Assembly (NCBI RefSeq): GCF_040096185.1
Contig: NZ_JBBMFF010000254.1
Span: forward strand, 1 to 53,698
Source: JAZOXB01 sp040096185
GTDB taxonomy: Bacteria; Bacillota; Clostridia; Oscillospirales; Oscillospiraceae
Direction: 5' to 3'
DNA length: 53,698 nucleotides
The notes under the pieces were generated by a model that worked only from the letters and a program-made list of their open reading frames with translations, ran no database searches and was not told the origin of the DNA. Below, piece after piece: positions 30,232 to 39,716 of the stretch. The position numbers and the translations under genes are program-made. The number at the start of each line of letters is the position of its first letter. Position 1 is the first letter of the stretch.

Positions 30232-32199
30232 TCAGGCCCTCTTGAACTGCCGCTCAAGCTGCGAAGCCGTCAGCTCCAGACAGATGGGACGGCCGTGCGG
30301 GCAGTATTTCAGGTCATTGCGCGTCAGCACCTCGTGCACCACAGCCTCCCACTCCTTTGGGTCGGTGTGCCAGCCGCCCTTGATGGCGGCCTTGCAGGCG
30401 ATGGTGTGCAGCAGGCGGTCGCGCAGCTCCGTCGGGTCGGCGTGCCGCCCGGTCAGAAGCTCGGCCGCCAGCGCGGTCAGACTCTGCGCGGCGTCGTCCG
30501 GCGCGATCTCCGTGGGGATCTGGCGGATGGCGAGCACGCCGTCGCCGTAATCCGAGATCTCATAGCCGTACTGCGCCAGCAGCTCGGCATTTTCCAGCAG
30601 CACGGCCGCCTCCTCGCGCTCCGGCTCGCACAGCACAGGCGTGAGCAGCAGCTGCGGCATCACAGGTTCCGTGTCGGCGCGGAGCTTTTCAAACAGGATG
30701 CGCTCGTGCGCGGCATGCTTATCAATGAGGAGCAGACTCCCTGCCTGCTCAACGAGGATGTAGGTGTTCAGCGCCTCGCCGATGATGCGGTAATCCGGTA
30801 CCTTGGGCAGCGGGAGCTCCTGCTGCGTCTCTTCCGTCTGCTTTGGCTCCGGCCGGGCCGGCTCCTCGCGCTTTACCGGCGGCTCACCGTGCTTCCCGGG
30901 CGTCTGCCGCTCGGGCTGCGGAGGCGGCATCTGTACGGGCGCTTCCCGCTGCTGCACCGGCGCAGCAGGCTGCGGAGCCGGACAGGGCGGTTCGGGGCGA
31001 GTCACAGGCTGCACCGGCTTCGGCGAGGCAAGCGCCGCACCGTCGCGGCGCTCCGTCAGCGAGCCGATCTGCTCGAGCACCGTGCGGGAGGCCGCCGGGC
31101 GCGGGCCGTCCTGCAGGGCGGCCGCTGCGGCGCGGTATTCCGCCGCCGACATGGTGCGGAAGGCAGAATTTCCGTCGTTCTGCGGCTTCAGCTTCATCTG
31201 CACGCGGCCGGAGGCCTGCTCCAGTGCGCCGAGCACGCCGTAATGCACGCAGTCGAACACCTCCTGCTCGCGCAGGAAGCGCACCTCCGTCTTCGCGGGG
31301 TGCACATTGACGTCCACAAGATGCTCCGGCAGGTGCAGATGCAGCACGCAGGCCGGGAAACGACCCTGCAGGAGCTGATTGCGGTAGGCCTGCTCGAGCG
31401 CGGCCGTCATGAGCTTGGAGCGGACATGCCGCCCGTTGACAAAAAAGATCTGGCTGCCCCGCGTGCCGCGCGTCGCGGCCGGGCGGGTCACAAAGCCCGT
31501 GACGGAGAGCTTGTCCCAGCTCCCGTCCACCGGGGTCATCTCCTGCGCGGTCTGGCGGCCCATGACGGCATAGATCGCGCTGAGGAGCTTGCCGTCGCCG
31601 GGCGTGGAGAGCTGCTCCTGCCCGTCGCGCAGCACGCGCACGGCGACCTCCGGATGAGCCAGCGCAAGGCGCTGCACCGTGCTGAGCACGGCGGAGGCCT
31701 CCACGGAGTCTCGCTTCATGAACTTCATGCGCGCAGGTGTATTGTAAAACAGGTCGCGCACGAGCATGGTCGTGCCGTTCGGGCAGCCCGCCTCGCCGCG
31801 CTCCGTCACAACGCCCGCCTCGAGATGCAGACTCGTGCCGAAGGGCGCGTCCGCCGTCTTCGTCAGCACGTCGATGCGCGAGACGGAGGAAATGGCCGCC
31901 AGCGCCTCGCCGCGGAAGCCGAGCGTGTGGATGGCCTCCAGATCGGCCGCCTCATGGAGCTTGCTCGTGGCATGGCGCAGGAAGGCCGTCTCCACATCCT
32001 CTGCCGCCATGCCGCAGCCGTCGTCCGTCACGCGCAGGAACGTCATGCCCCCGTCGCGCAGCTCGACTGTGACCTTATGGGCCCCGGCGTCGATGGCGTT
32101 TTCGACCAGCTCCTTTGCGGCGCTGGCCGGGCGCTCCACGACCTCGCCAGCGGCGATCAGGTCGGCGACATGGGGAGAAAGCTGTTGGATCTTTGGCAT
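30232..32199 (-). CDS. mutL: DNA mismatch repair protein MutL
   Basis: A 655-residue GHKL ATPase that links mismatch recognition to strand incision. ATP-binding motifs are NAIDAGA (34-40), DDGCGM (59-64) and TLGFRGEAL (92-100). The linker (about 330-455) is rich in Pro, Gln and Glu. The C-terminal domain has IDKHAAHERILFE, matching the DQHAxxERxxxE endonuclease motif, plus CPHGRP near the end, so this MutL should nick DNA itself, as expected in a bacterium without MutH. Confidence 0.97.
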   Translation of the reverse strand: MPKIQQLSPHVADLIAAGEVVERPASAAKELVENAIDAGAHKVTVELRDGGMTFLRVTDDGCGMAAEDVETAFLRHATSKLHEAADLEAIHTLGFRGEALAAISSVSRIDVLTKTADAPFGTSLHLEAGVVTERGEAGCPNGTTMLVRDLFYNTPARMKFMKRDSVEASAVLSTVQRLALAHPEVAVRVLRDGQEQLSTPGDGKLLSAIYAVMGRQTAQEMTPVDGSWDKLSVTGFVTRPAATRGTRGSQIFFVNGRHVRSKLMTAALEQAYRNQLLQGRFPACVLHLHLPEHLVDVNVHPAKTEVRFLREQEVFDCVHYGVLGALEQASGRVQMKLKPQNDGNSAFRTMSAAEYRAAAAALQDGPRPAASRTVLEQIGSLTERRDGAALASPKPVQPVTRPEPPCPAPQPAAPVQQREAPVQMPPPQPERQTPGKHGEPPVKREEPARPEPKQTEETQQELPLPKVPDYRIIGEALNTYILVEQAGSLLLIDKHAAHERILFEKLRADTEPVMPQLLLTPVLCEPEREEAAVLLENAELLAQYGYEISDYGDGVLAIRQIPTEIAPDDAAQSLTALAAELLTGRHADPTELRDRLLHTIACKAAIKGGWHTDPKEWEAVVHEVLTRNDLKYCPHGRPICLELTASQLERQFKRA

Positions 32200-32206
32200 A
32201 ACTACC

Positions 32207-32944
32207 TCACAGGAACGCTTGCATCAGCGAGCGCAGAAGGCTCGCGAGCACAGATTGGAAATTGATGAACATATGCAGGAAAATACAGGCCCAGATGTTG
32301 CCCGTCTTCTGATAGACCCAGCACAGCGAGAAGCTCGCCGGGAGATAGAGGCTCAGGCACAGGATCGTATTGGCCGCAGTCATGGAGCCAAGGAATTGGA
32401 ACACATGCATCCCCGCAAACAGGAACATGGACAGCGCATAGGCAGCCGGGAGGCATCTGCGCGCCAGCGGCGCAAACAACACGCCGCGGAACAGGCACTC
32501 CTCCGCCAGCGGCGCGAGCACGACGGTGCAGAGCGTCATGGCCAGCGGGTAACCGCCGAGCAGGGAGTTGACGGCCTCCTGATTATAGTTCTCCGGCATG
32601 ATATCCAATACCGTATAGGCCGTCGTCAGCACAAGGTTCGCGCCATAGCACATGCCAAAGCCGATCAGCACGCTCAGAAGCATTTTCCCCTCGAATTCCC
32701 GAAGTGACTGCCAAAGCGTGCGGCGGAAGATCAGGAGCATGACGGCAAAATTCACGGTCATATAGAGCAGATTCGCAAAAAAGTAATTGCGCGGCTCCGT
32801 CAGCGGAAAGCCGAGTGCCGGAAAGTAGGTAAGGATCGCAAAATTCAAAAAAAAGAGAAAAACAGGCAGATACAGTGCGCCGAGGATCCATTCGCGCGGC
32901 TCGGGCGCCCGGATCCCGCTGCGGCGGGGAAACATCCAGCTCAT
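32207..32944 (-). CDS. CPBP-family intramembrane metalloprotease
   Basis: A 245-residue integral membrane protein with about seven hydrophobic segments, from the CAAX-prenyl-protease-like (Abi/CPBP) family. The catalytic motif EECLFRG is at 148-154, the second-motif His is in FAGMHVFQ (His180), and FLHMFIN provides the third. In bacteria such proteins take part in peptide processing, bacteriocin self-immunity or membrane protein regulation; the substrate here is unknown. It is inserted between mutS and mutL, which are usually adjacent, with small gaps on both sides, implying co-transcription with the repair genes. Confidence 0.88.
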   Translation of the reverse strand: MSWMFPRRSGIRAPEPREWILGALYLPVFLFFLNFAILTYFPALGFPLTEPRNYFFANLLYMTVNFAVMLLIFRRTLWQSLREFEGKMLLSVLIGFGMCYGANLVLTTAYTVLDIMPENYNQEAVNSLLGGYPLAMTLCTVVLAPLAEECLFRGVLFAPLARRCLPAAYALSMFLFAGMHVFQFLGSMTAANTILCLSLYLPASFSLCWVYQKTGNIWACIFLHMFINFQSVLASLLRSLMQAFL

Positions 32945-32964
32945 CCGGCATTCTCTCCTTTCCG

Positions 32965-35556
32965 TCAGAGCATTTTCTTCAGCTCGAACAGGGCGTTCAT
33001 GGCCTCGATCGGCGTCATGGTCTCGATCGCAAGCGATTCGAGCTTCCGCCGCAGGGCGTCGTTCTCCATGCTCGTGATGGAGATCTGGTCGTCCGCCGCC
33101 ACGCGCACCGTGCGCACGGGCGCGCCGCTCTCAAGCGCCCGCAGCAGCTCCCGCGCGCGGGAGACGACTTTATCCGGCAGGCCCGCCAGCCGCGCGACCT
33201 CGACGCCGTAGGAATCGTCGGCCGCACCGGGGACGATCTTGCGCAGGAACACGATGTCCGCGCCGCGCTTGCGCACGGCAATGTTGTAGTTCCGCACGCC
33301 CTCGATCTCCTGCTCGATGTCCGTCAGCTCATGATAGTGCGTGGCAAAGAGCGTCTTTGCGCCGATGCGCTTTTTGTCGGCGGCATATTCGAGAACGGCG
33401 CGGGCAATGGCCATGCCGTCAAATGTCGACGTACCGCGTCCGATCTCATCGAGGATGAGCAGGCTGTGCGACGTCGCGTGCTTCAGGATCTCCGCGACCT
33501 CCGTCATCTCCACCATGAACGTGGACTGGCCGGAGGCCAGATCGTCCGAGGCGCCGATGCGTGTGAAGATGCGGTCCACCACGCCGATGCGCGCCGTGCG
33601 CGCCGGGACGAAGCAGCCCATCTGCGCCATCAGCACGATGAGAGCAACCTGCCGCATATAGGTCGATTTACCGGCCATATTTGGGCCGGTCAGAATGGCA
33701 ACGCGGTTCGCGCCGCAGTCGAGCGCCGTGTCGTTCGGGACGAACAGCGCATCCTTGAGCACCTGCTCCACGACGGGATGGCGGCCGTCCGTGATGTGCA
33801 GCTCGCCGGAGAGGTCGATCTCCGGGCGGCAGTAATTCTGCCGGGCGGCCAGCGCCGCAAAATTCGTCAGCACGTCCAGCGCGGCCACGGCGCGCGCCGT
33901 GCGCTGGATGCGGGCGGACTGGTCGGCCAGATGCTGGCGCACCTGTGAGAACAGCTCGTATTCCAGCGCCGTGATGCGGTCCTTTGCCGTCAGGATCGTG
34001 CGCTCGAGCTCCTTGAGCTCCGGCGTGATATAGCGTTCGCCCGTTGTGAGCGTCTGCTTGCGGATGTAGGTCTCCGGGACCTGGGCCGTCTGGCCCTTTG
34101 AGACCTCGATATAATAGCCGAACACGCGGTTGTAGCCGACGCGCAGGGTCTTGATGCCGGTCTTCTCGCGCTCCTCGGCTTCGATGCGAGCCAGCGTTCC
34201 CTTGCCGCCCGAGACGATGTCACGCAGCTGGTCCAGTTCTTCGCTGTAGCCGTCGCGGATCATGCCGCCCTCGCGCACGGAAAACGGGGGCTCGTCCACA
34301 ATGGCGTTCCGAATTTCGTCCCGCAGGTCGGAAAGGTCGTCCAATTCGTCCAGCAGCACGCCGAACAGCGAGGCATGCAGCCCGCCGATGGCAGCGCGCA
34401 GCTCCGGCAGCGGCTCACAGCCGTTTCCGAGCGAAACCAGGTCGCGGCAGTTCGCCGCGCCTGTGACGATGCGGGCCGTCACGCGCTCATAGTCCGAGAC
34501 ATCCTGCAGCATGTGCACAAGCTCGTCGCGGCCGATGCTGTTTTTCGTCAGCTCCTCCACGGCGTCGAGGCGCGCGTTGATGCGCTTCGGGCTGAGCAGC
34601 GGCTTTTCCAGCCAGCTGCGCAGCATGCGGCTGCCCATGGCCGTTTTGGTATGGTCCAGCACCCACAGGAGGCTGCCGCGCTTTTCCCCCGCGCGCATGG
34701 TCTCCGTCAGCTCCAGATTGCGCCGGGCACTGAGATCCAGCTCCATAAAGCGGCCGCTGACATAGAATTCCAGCTCCCGCACATGGGAAAGGCCTGTTTT
34801 CTGCAGCTCACAGAGCGTCCGCAGCAGTGCGCCCGCACTGCGCCAGACCTCTGGCCGCTCCGTGAGGCCAAGCTCATCGAGCGGCCTGCCGAACTGTTTT
34901 TCCACAAGCTGTGCCGTCTCCTGCGGAGCAAACAGCTCGACCGCGCCAAGATCGGCGCAGCAGCTCAGCCGCTCCTGCAGTGTGCGGGTCAGCTCCTCGC
35001 TTTTGGCCGCGTCGCCGCCACGCAGCACCTCGGCCGGGGCAAAGCGCCCCAGCTCGGAGATGACGCGCTCCATGGCCTCTGCACCCTCGGCCTGCGTGGC
35101 ATAAAACGCGCCGGTCGAAATATCGCAGAAGCTCAGGCCGTAGCGCCCGCCCTCGCCGAAGACGCAGGCAAAATAATTGTTGCGGCTCTCGTCGAGCATG
35201 GAGCTTTCGATGACCGTTCCCGGCGTGACGATACGGGTGATATCCCGCTTGACAAGGCCCTTGGCCAGCGCAGGGTCCTCCATCTGCTCACAGATGGCGA
35301 CCTTGTAGCCGCGCGCGACGAGCCTTGCGATATAGCTCTCTGCCGAGTGATACGGCACGCCGCACATGGGGACCTGCTCGGACTTCTCCTTGCCGCGGTC
35401 CCGCGTTGTGAGCGTCAGGTCAAGCTCATGGGAAGCAAGCTTGGCATCGTCGGCAAACATTTCATAAAAATCGCCCAGACGGAAAAACAGGATGCAGTCC
35501 GGGTGCCGTTCCTTGATCTCCAGATACTGCCGCATCATCGGCGTCAGTTCAGCCAT
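32965..35556 (-). CDS. mutS: DNA mismatch repair protein MutS
   Basis: An 863-residue mismatch sensor. The mismatch-contacting Phe-X-Glu is in GDFYEMF (Phe30-Tyr31-Glu32), and the ATPase Walker A GPNMAGKSTYMRQ lies near residue 620, with LLILDEIGRGTSTFDG as Walker B and signature. The family type is MutS1 (length, N-terminal domain present). It precedes the CPBP gene and mutL in the same direction and follows miaB with a gap of 24 bases. Confidence 0.98.
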   Translation of the reverse strand: MAELTPMMRQYLEIKERHPDCILFFRLGDFYEMFADDAKLASHELDLTLTTRDRGKEKSEQVPMCGVPYHSAESYIARLVARGYKVAICEQMEDPALAKGLVKRDITRIVTPGTVIESSMLDESRNNYFACVFGEGGRYGLSFCDISTGAFYATQAEGAEAMERVISELGRFAPAEVLRGGDAAKSEELTRTLQERLSCCADLGAVELFAPQETAQLVEKQFGRPLDELGLTERPEVWRSAGALLRTLCELQKTGLSHVRELEFYVSGRFMELDLSARRNLELTETMRAGEKRGSLLWVLDHTKTAMGSRMLRSWLEKPLLSPKRINARLDAVEELTKNSIGRDELVHMLQDVSDYERVTARIVTGAANCRDLVSLGNGCEPLPELRAAIGGLHASLFGVLLDELDDLSDLRDEIRNAIVDEPPFSVREGGMIRDGYSEELDQLRDIVSGGKGTLARIEAEEREKTGIKTLRVGYNRVFGYYIEVSKGQTAQVPETYIRKQTLTTGERYITPELKELERTILTAKDRITALEYELFSQVRQHLADQSARIQRTARAVAALDVLTNFAALAARQNYCRPEIDLSGELHITDGRHPVVEQVLKDALFVPNDTALDCGANRVAILTGPNMAGKSTYMRQVALIVLMAQMGCFVPARTARIGVVDRIFTRIGASDDLASGQSTFMVEMTEVAEILKHATSHSLLILDEIGRGTSTFDGMAIARAVLEYAADKKRIGAKTLFATHYHELTDIEQEIEGVRNYNIAVRKRGADIVFLRKIVPGAADDSYGVEVARLAGLPDKVVSRARELLRALESGAPVRTVRVAADDQISITSMENDALRRKLESLAIETMTPIEAMNALFELKKML

Positions 35557-35580
35557 ACTTCTTCTCCTTCTGTCGTGCCG

Positions 35581-37002
35581 TCAGGCGAGCTCGCCCGTCA
35601 GGCTCCACGTCGTGCTGCCCGTGATGCGCACATCGCGGAACTGGCCGATGAGCCCGTCGCCGCCAGACAGGCGCACGAGGCGGCCGCCGTCCGTGCGGGC
35701 CGTGAGCAGGTCGCCGTCGCGTCCGTCGATGAGCACGCGGAACGTCCGGCCGATATAGGCACGGTGCTTTTCCTCCGAAATGCGGTTCTGCAGGGCGACG
35801 AGGCGGTCGAAGCGGCGGTTTTTCTCCTCCTTCGGCGTGGGATCTGGCATGGAGGCCGCGGGCGTGCCGCCGCGCGGCGAGAAAATAAACGTAAACAGCG
35901 CGTCATAGCGCACGCGCCCGATCAGGCGCAGCGTGTCCTCAAATTCCTCCTCCGTCTCGCCGGGGAAGCCGACGATGACATCGGACGTGAGCACGAGCTC
36001 CGGCATGAGGCTGCGGCCGTAATCCACGAGCTCGAGATACTGCGCGCTCGTATAGCGGCGGTTCATGGCGTGGAGCACACGGTCGTTTCCGGACTGGAAC
36101 GGCAGATGGAACTGCTTGCAGATCTTCGGATAGGCCGCGATGGTGTCAAACAGCTTATGACTGGCATCCTTGGGATGGGACGTCATAAAGCGCAGGCGGA
36201 AATCGCCCGGCAGGCTCGCGATCTGCGCCATGAGGTCGGCGAAATCCACGCCGAGGCCGAGGTCCTTGCCGTAGGAATTGACGTTCTGGCCGAGCAGCGT
36301 GATCTCCTTATAGCCCTGCGCGATCAGCGCGCGGCACTCCTGCAGGATGTCCTCCGGCTGGCGGGAGCGCTCTCGGCCGCGCACATAGGGCACGATGCAG
36401 TACGAGCAGAAATTGTTGCAGCCGTACATGACGGAGACCCACGCCTTGAGCTTATTCTCGCGCACGACGGGCAGGCCCTCGGCAATGGCTCCGGCAGAAT
36501 CCTCCACGGAGAACACGCGCTTGCCTGTCGTCAGCACGCCGAGCAGCAGCTGCGGCAGCTCCCACAGGTGGTGTGTGGAGAACACGCCGTCCACATAGGG
36601 ATAGGACTTGCGCACGCGCTCGACCACGGCGGGCTGGCCCATCATACAGCCGCACAGGAAGATCTTCTGCCGCGGGTGGCGGCGGCGGGTATGCACGAGC
36701 GCGCCGACGTTGCCGAACACGCGCTGCTCGGCGTGCTCGCGGATGGCGCAGGTATTGAAGATGACGAGGTCCGCGCCCTCAGGGCCGTCCGTCAGGCCGT
36801 AGCCGCAGTGCTCGAGCATGCCGCGGATCTGCTCGGAATCCGCCTCGTTCTGCTGGCAGCCGTAGGTCTCCACAAAGGCCACAGGCGTGATTCCCTGCGC
36901 CTGCCAGTATTCGCGCACCCGTCCGCAGAAGCCCTCCTGCCGCTGCAGAGCCTCGGGAGAGATCACAGTCGTTTTCTTTTCCAAAAGAGGAGTTCCTCCC
37001 AA
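35581..37002 (-). CDS. miaB: tRNA-2-methylthio-N6-dimethylallyladenosine synthase
   Basis: A 473-residue radical-SAM methylthiotransferase acting after MiaA on i6A37 of tRNA. The N-terminal UPF0004 domain supplies three cluster cysteines (TYGCQQNE, FNTCAIREH and FLCGCMMG); the radical-SAM motif is YGCNNFCSYCIVPYVRGRE; the C-terminal TRAM domain is at about 400-470. The preceding promoter TTGCAA-17-TAAAAT makes it the first gene of the mutS-mutL-miaA-hfq block, so miaA and miaB share an operon. An adequate GGAGG lies upstream of the start. Confidence 0.95.
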   Translation of the reverse strand: MGGTPLLEKKTTVISPEALQRQEGFCGRVREYWQAQGITPVAFVETYGCQQNEADSEQIRGMLEHCGYGLTDGPEGADLVIFNTCAIREHAEQRVFGNVGALVHTRRRHPRQKIFLCGCMMGQPAVVERVRKSYPYVDGVFSTHHLWELPQLLLGVLTTGKRVFSVEDSAGAIAEGLPVVRENKLKAWVSVMYGCNNFCSYCIVPYVRGRERSRQPEDILQECRALIAQGYKEITLLGQNVNSYGKDLGLGVDFADLMAQIASLPGDFRLRFMTSHPKDASHKLFDTIAAYPKICKQFHLPFQSGNDRVLHAMNRRYTSAQYLELVDYGRSLMPELVLTSDVIVGFPGETEEEFEDTLRLIGRVRYDALFTFIFSPRGGTPAASMPDPTPKEEKNRRFDRLVALQNRISEEKHRAYIGRTFRVLIDGRDGDLLTARTDGGRLVRLSGGDGLIGQFRDVRITGSTTWSLTGELA

Positions 37003-37027
37003 TTCATGAGATTCTTATTCAGTTTAG

Positions 37028-37056
37028 TATTTTATCATTCTTTCCGCCCCATTGCA
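37028..37056 (-). promoter_or_regulatory. Putative promoter of the miaB-mutS-mutL block
   Basis: On the minus strand TTGCAA (37051-37056) and TAAAAT (37028-37033) are 17 bases apart, about 25 bases before the miaB start. Each hexamer departs from consensus at one or two positions. Confidence 0.5.
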
Positions 37057-37096
37057 AGTGGGGATTCCCCGGAAGCATCCCACTTTCGTTTTTATC

Positions 37097-37125
37097 TTGC
37101 CCCATTCGGAAAAGTATGATATGAT
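37097..37125 (+). promoter_or_regulatory. Putative promoter of the small membrane protein-ruvCAB operon
   Basis: TTGCCC (37097-37102), 17-base spacer, TATGAT (37120-37125), about 20 bases before the first gene. Confidence 0.5.
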
Positions 37126-37143
37126 ACTCCAGAGGTGATATCC

Positions 37144-37344
37144 ATGGAAGAAAATCAGAAGGACATGCCCGCCGTACAGGAGACGCCGGAGGCGCCGCAG
37201 TCCGAATTTGTGCCCAGCCCGAAGTGGAAGCGCGTGCTGGCGTGGGTGCTGTTTGCCATCGTCGTGCTCGGCATCGCCAGCTGGCTGCTGAATATCGCCG
37301 TGCCGGAATGGCCGGAGAAGCTCTTTGGTTATACTCGGGGTTGA
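37144..37344 (+). CDS. Small single-pass membrane protein upstream of ruvC
   Basis: A 66-residue protein with a Pro- and acid-rich N-terminal half and one hydrophobic segment (about residues 30-50, VLAWVLFAIVVLGIASWLL). The ATG at 37144 has AGAGGTGAT upstream; the frame can be extended only to a GTG. Its last 20 bases overlap the ruvC frame, and the ruvC ribosome-binding site lies within it, which suggests translational coupling. I recognise no family. Confidence 0.65.
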   Translation: MEENQKDMPAVQETPEAPQSEFVPSPKWKRVLAWVLFAIVVLGIASWLLNIAVPEWPEKLFGYTRG

Positions 37345-37828
37345 TCCCGGCTATGCGACGACCGGCTTCGGCCTCATCCGGGCGGAGCGCGGGACCTATG
37401 CCCTGCTGCGCTACGGCACGGTCACGACCCCGGCGGGGCTGCCGTTCCCGCAGCGGCTGAACATTCTGTTTGAGGACATGACGCAGCTGCTGGAGGTCAC
37501 GAAGCCCGAGGCCGTCGCCGTGGAGGAGCTATTCTGGGGGCACAATATCACGACCGGCATCGGCGTTTCGCACGGACGCGGCGTCATCCTGCTCGCCATC
37601 GAGCGGGCGGGCGTGCCGCTGTTTGAATACACGCCCATGCAGGTCAAGCAGGCCGTCGTCGGCTACGGCAAGGCGGAGAAGCATCAGGTCATGGATATGA
37701 CGCGCCGCCTGCTCCGGCTGGACCGCATGCCCCGGCCGGACGATGCGGCCGATGCCATCGCCATCGCGCTGTGCCATGCGCGCTCGTCCACGTCGCAGCT
37801 GGCACGGCTCATGGGAGGAAAACCGTAA
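37325..37828 (+). CDS. ruvC: Holliday junction resolvase RuvC
   Basis: A 167-residue endonuclease that resolves Holliday junctions with RuvAB. It uses a TTG start (MVILGVDPGYATTG is the correct family N-terminus, and no ATG fits), with GGAG eight bases upstream inside the preceding gene. The catalytic acids are visible: Asp7, Glu67/68 in AVEELFW, and the terminal DDAADA cluster near residues 139-144. Its stop overlaps the ruvA start by one base. Confidence 0.95.
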   Translation: MVILGVDPGYATTGFGLIRAERGTYALLRYGTVTTPAGLPFPQRLNILFEDMTQLLEVTKPEAVAVEELFWGHNITTGIGVSHGRGVILLAIERAGVPLFEYTPMQVKQAVVGYGKAEKHQVMDMTRRLLRLDRMPRPDDAADAIAIALCHARSSTSQLARLMGGKP

Positions 37829-38433
37829 TGTTTTATTATTTCAACGGTGAGGTCACGCTTCTCGAGAGCAATCTGGCCGTCATCGACTGCGGCGGTGTCG
37901 GCTACGCCTGCCGGACGTCGTCCTATACGCTCTCGCGCCTGCATGTGGGCGAGCGCGCGAGGCTCTATACCTACTGCAGCATCCGCGAGGATGCGTTCGA
38001 TATCTACGGCTTCAGCACGCGCGAGGAGCTGCGGAATTTTGAGCTGCTGCTCGGCGTGACCGGCGTCGGCGCGAAGGCCGCGCTGGCCATTCTGTCGTCC
38101 ACCACGCCGGACCGCTTTGCGCTTGCCATCTTCTCGCAGGATGAGAAGGCCCTGACGGCCGCGCCGGGCGTCGGCAAAAAGCTGGCCCAGCGCATCCTGT
38201 TGGAGCTGAAGGACAAGCTCGGTGGCGCCGCACCGGCAGAGGGCGGCATTTCGCTCCCGGCCGGGGATGTGCCCGCCGCCTCCGGCAGCGCGCTGGCGCT
38301 GGCGCAGGCCGCACTGGCCGAGCTCGGTTACCGCCCGCAGGAGATCACGGCGGCGCTGCGCAGCTTTGAGCCCGAGGGCATGAAGACGGAAGAGATCGTG
38401 CGGCAGTGCCTGCGCGCCATGGTGATGAGGTAA
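37828..38433 (+). CDS. ruvA: Holliday junction branch migration protein RuvA
   Basis: A 201-residue junction-binding subunit. The start MFYYFNGEV at 37828 (TAATG overlap with ruvC, GGAGG upstream) is chosen over the longer frame. The N-terminal OB-fold is followed by two helix-hairpin-helix motifs, LLGVTGVGAKAAL and AAPGVGKKLAQRI, and a C-terminal RuvB-binding domain rich in Ala and Gly linker. Confidence 0.96.
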   Translation: MFYYFNGEVTLLESNLAVIDCGGVGYACRTSSYTLSRLHVGERARLYTYCSIREDAFDIYGFSTREELRNFELLLGVTGVGAKAALAILSSTTPDRFALAIFSQDEKALTAAPGVGKKLAQRILLELKDKLGGAAPAEGGISLPAGDVPAASGSALALAQAALAELGYRPQEITAALRSFEPEGMKTEEIVRQCLRAMVMR

Positions 38434-38437
38434 GAAC

Positions 38438-39475
38438 ATGAGCATCGATTTTTCACAGGACTACGAGGCCCCGCTCGTAACAACGAGCTTCACGCCCGCA
38501 GACGAGTCCGAATTCTCGCTGCGGCCGAAGCGCCTGACGGAATATAACGGGCAGGAGAAGGTCAAGGAAAACCTGTCTGTTTACATTGAGGCCGCACGCC
38601 GCCGCAACGAGCCACTCGACCATGTGCTGCTCTACGGTCCTCCCGGCCTCGGCAAGACGACGCTTGCCGGCGTTATCGCCAACGAAATGGGCGTGCATAT
38701 CCGCGTGACGTCCGGCCCCGCCATCGAAAAGGCGGGCGATCTGGCCGCGCTGCTGACGAACCTCTCCGAGGGCGACATTCTCTTTATTGATGAAATTCAC
38801 CGCCTGAACACCGCCGTGGAGGAGATCCTCTACCCCGCCATGGAGGATTTTGCCATCGACATCATCGTCGGCAAGGGGCCATCGGCCAACTCCATCCGGC
38901 TCGATCTGCCGCGTTTCACGCTCATCGGCGCCACAACGCGCGCCGGGCAGCTCTCCGCCCCGCTGCGCGACCGCTTCGGCGTGTCGTTCCGGCTGGAGCT
39001 GTATACGCCGGAGGAGCTGTGCCGCATCATCACGCGCTCTGCCGCCCTCATGGGCATGCGCATCGACGCGGACGGCGCAATGGAGCTGGCCTCCCGCAGC
39101 CGCGGCACGCCGCGCATCGCCAACCGCATGCTCCGCCGCGTGCGCGACTTCGCCCAGCTGTATTACGACGGCGTCATCACCCGCGAGGCGGCCGACCACG
39201 CGCTCGGCAAGCTTGAGGTCGACAAGCTCGGGCTCGACGCGACGGATCGCCGCATGCTCACGGCCATCATCCGCTACTATAACGGCGGCCCCGTCGGCCT
39301 GGAGACGCTCGCGGCGACCATCGGCGAGGAGGCCGTCACGCTGGAGGACGTCTACGAGCCCTATCTGATGCAGATCGGCTTCCTGACACGCACGCCCCGC
39401 GGGCGTTGTGTTACGCAGCTTGCCTACGACCACCTCCATCTGCAAAATAACAATGCAGAGCAATTGACTCTTTGA
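38438..39475 (+). CDS. ruvB: Holliday junction branch migration ATPase RuvB
   Basis: A 345-residue AAA+ hexameric motor for branch migration. Walker A GPPGLGKT is at 67-74, Walker B is ILFIDEIHRL, sensor 1 is IGATTRAG, and the C-terminal winged helix includes the family ending LTRTPRGR. The N-terminal extension has the family sequence LRPKRLTEYNGQEKVKENL. It follows ruvA by four bases. Confidence 0.98.
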   Translation: MSIDFSQDYEAPLVTTSFTPADESEFSLRPKRLTEYNGQEKVKENLSVYIEAARRRNEPLDHVLLYGPPGLGKTTLAGVIANEMGVHIRVTSGPAIEKAGDLAALLTNLSEGDILFIDEIHRLNTAVEEILYPAMEDFAIDIIVGKGPSANSIRLDLPRFTLIGATTRAGQLSAPLRDRFGVSFRLELYTPEELCRIITRSAALMGMRIDADGAMELASRSRGTPRIANRMLRRVRDFAQLYYDGVITREAADHALGKLEVDKLGLDATDRRMLTAIIRYYNGGPVGLETLAATIGEEAVTLEDVYEPYLMQIGFLTRTPRGRCVTQLAYDHLHLQNNNAEQLTL

Positions 39476-39547
39476 ACGGAAATTTTGAGGCTTTTCGTCG
39501 AAATCGCACAATTGTTTTTTTCTAACAAAATATTTTTTCATCCACTA

Positions 39548-39576
39548 TTGACAAAGGGCGGAAAGATGCTTATAAT
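39548..39576 (+). promoter_or_regulatory. Consensus promoter of the zinc-ribbon gene
   Basis: Perfect TTGACA (39548-39553), 17-base spacer, perfect TATAAT (39571-39576). The transcript would carry a leader of about 135 bases with a GCCGCC-loop-GGCGGC hairpin (39614-39631). Confidence 0.8.
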
Positions 39577-39716
39577 AGGCACTGTCCACGGGATATAGAT
39601 TTCCGGGGATGCGCCGCCTGCTTTGGCGGCACGTATCAACCGACCCTGTATCAGGAAAACCAGCAATTTTGATGGACGAAGCGTCAGGGCAATTTTTTTC
39701 AAGAGAGGTTACCAAC

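Noticed and set aside
34375..37119. Plus-strand frame of 914 codons opposite mutS and miaB
   Set aside because: It spans two intact opposite-strand genes and their gap; shadow coding only.
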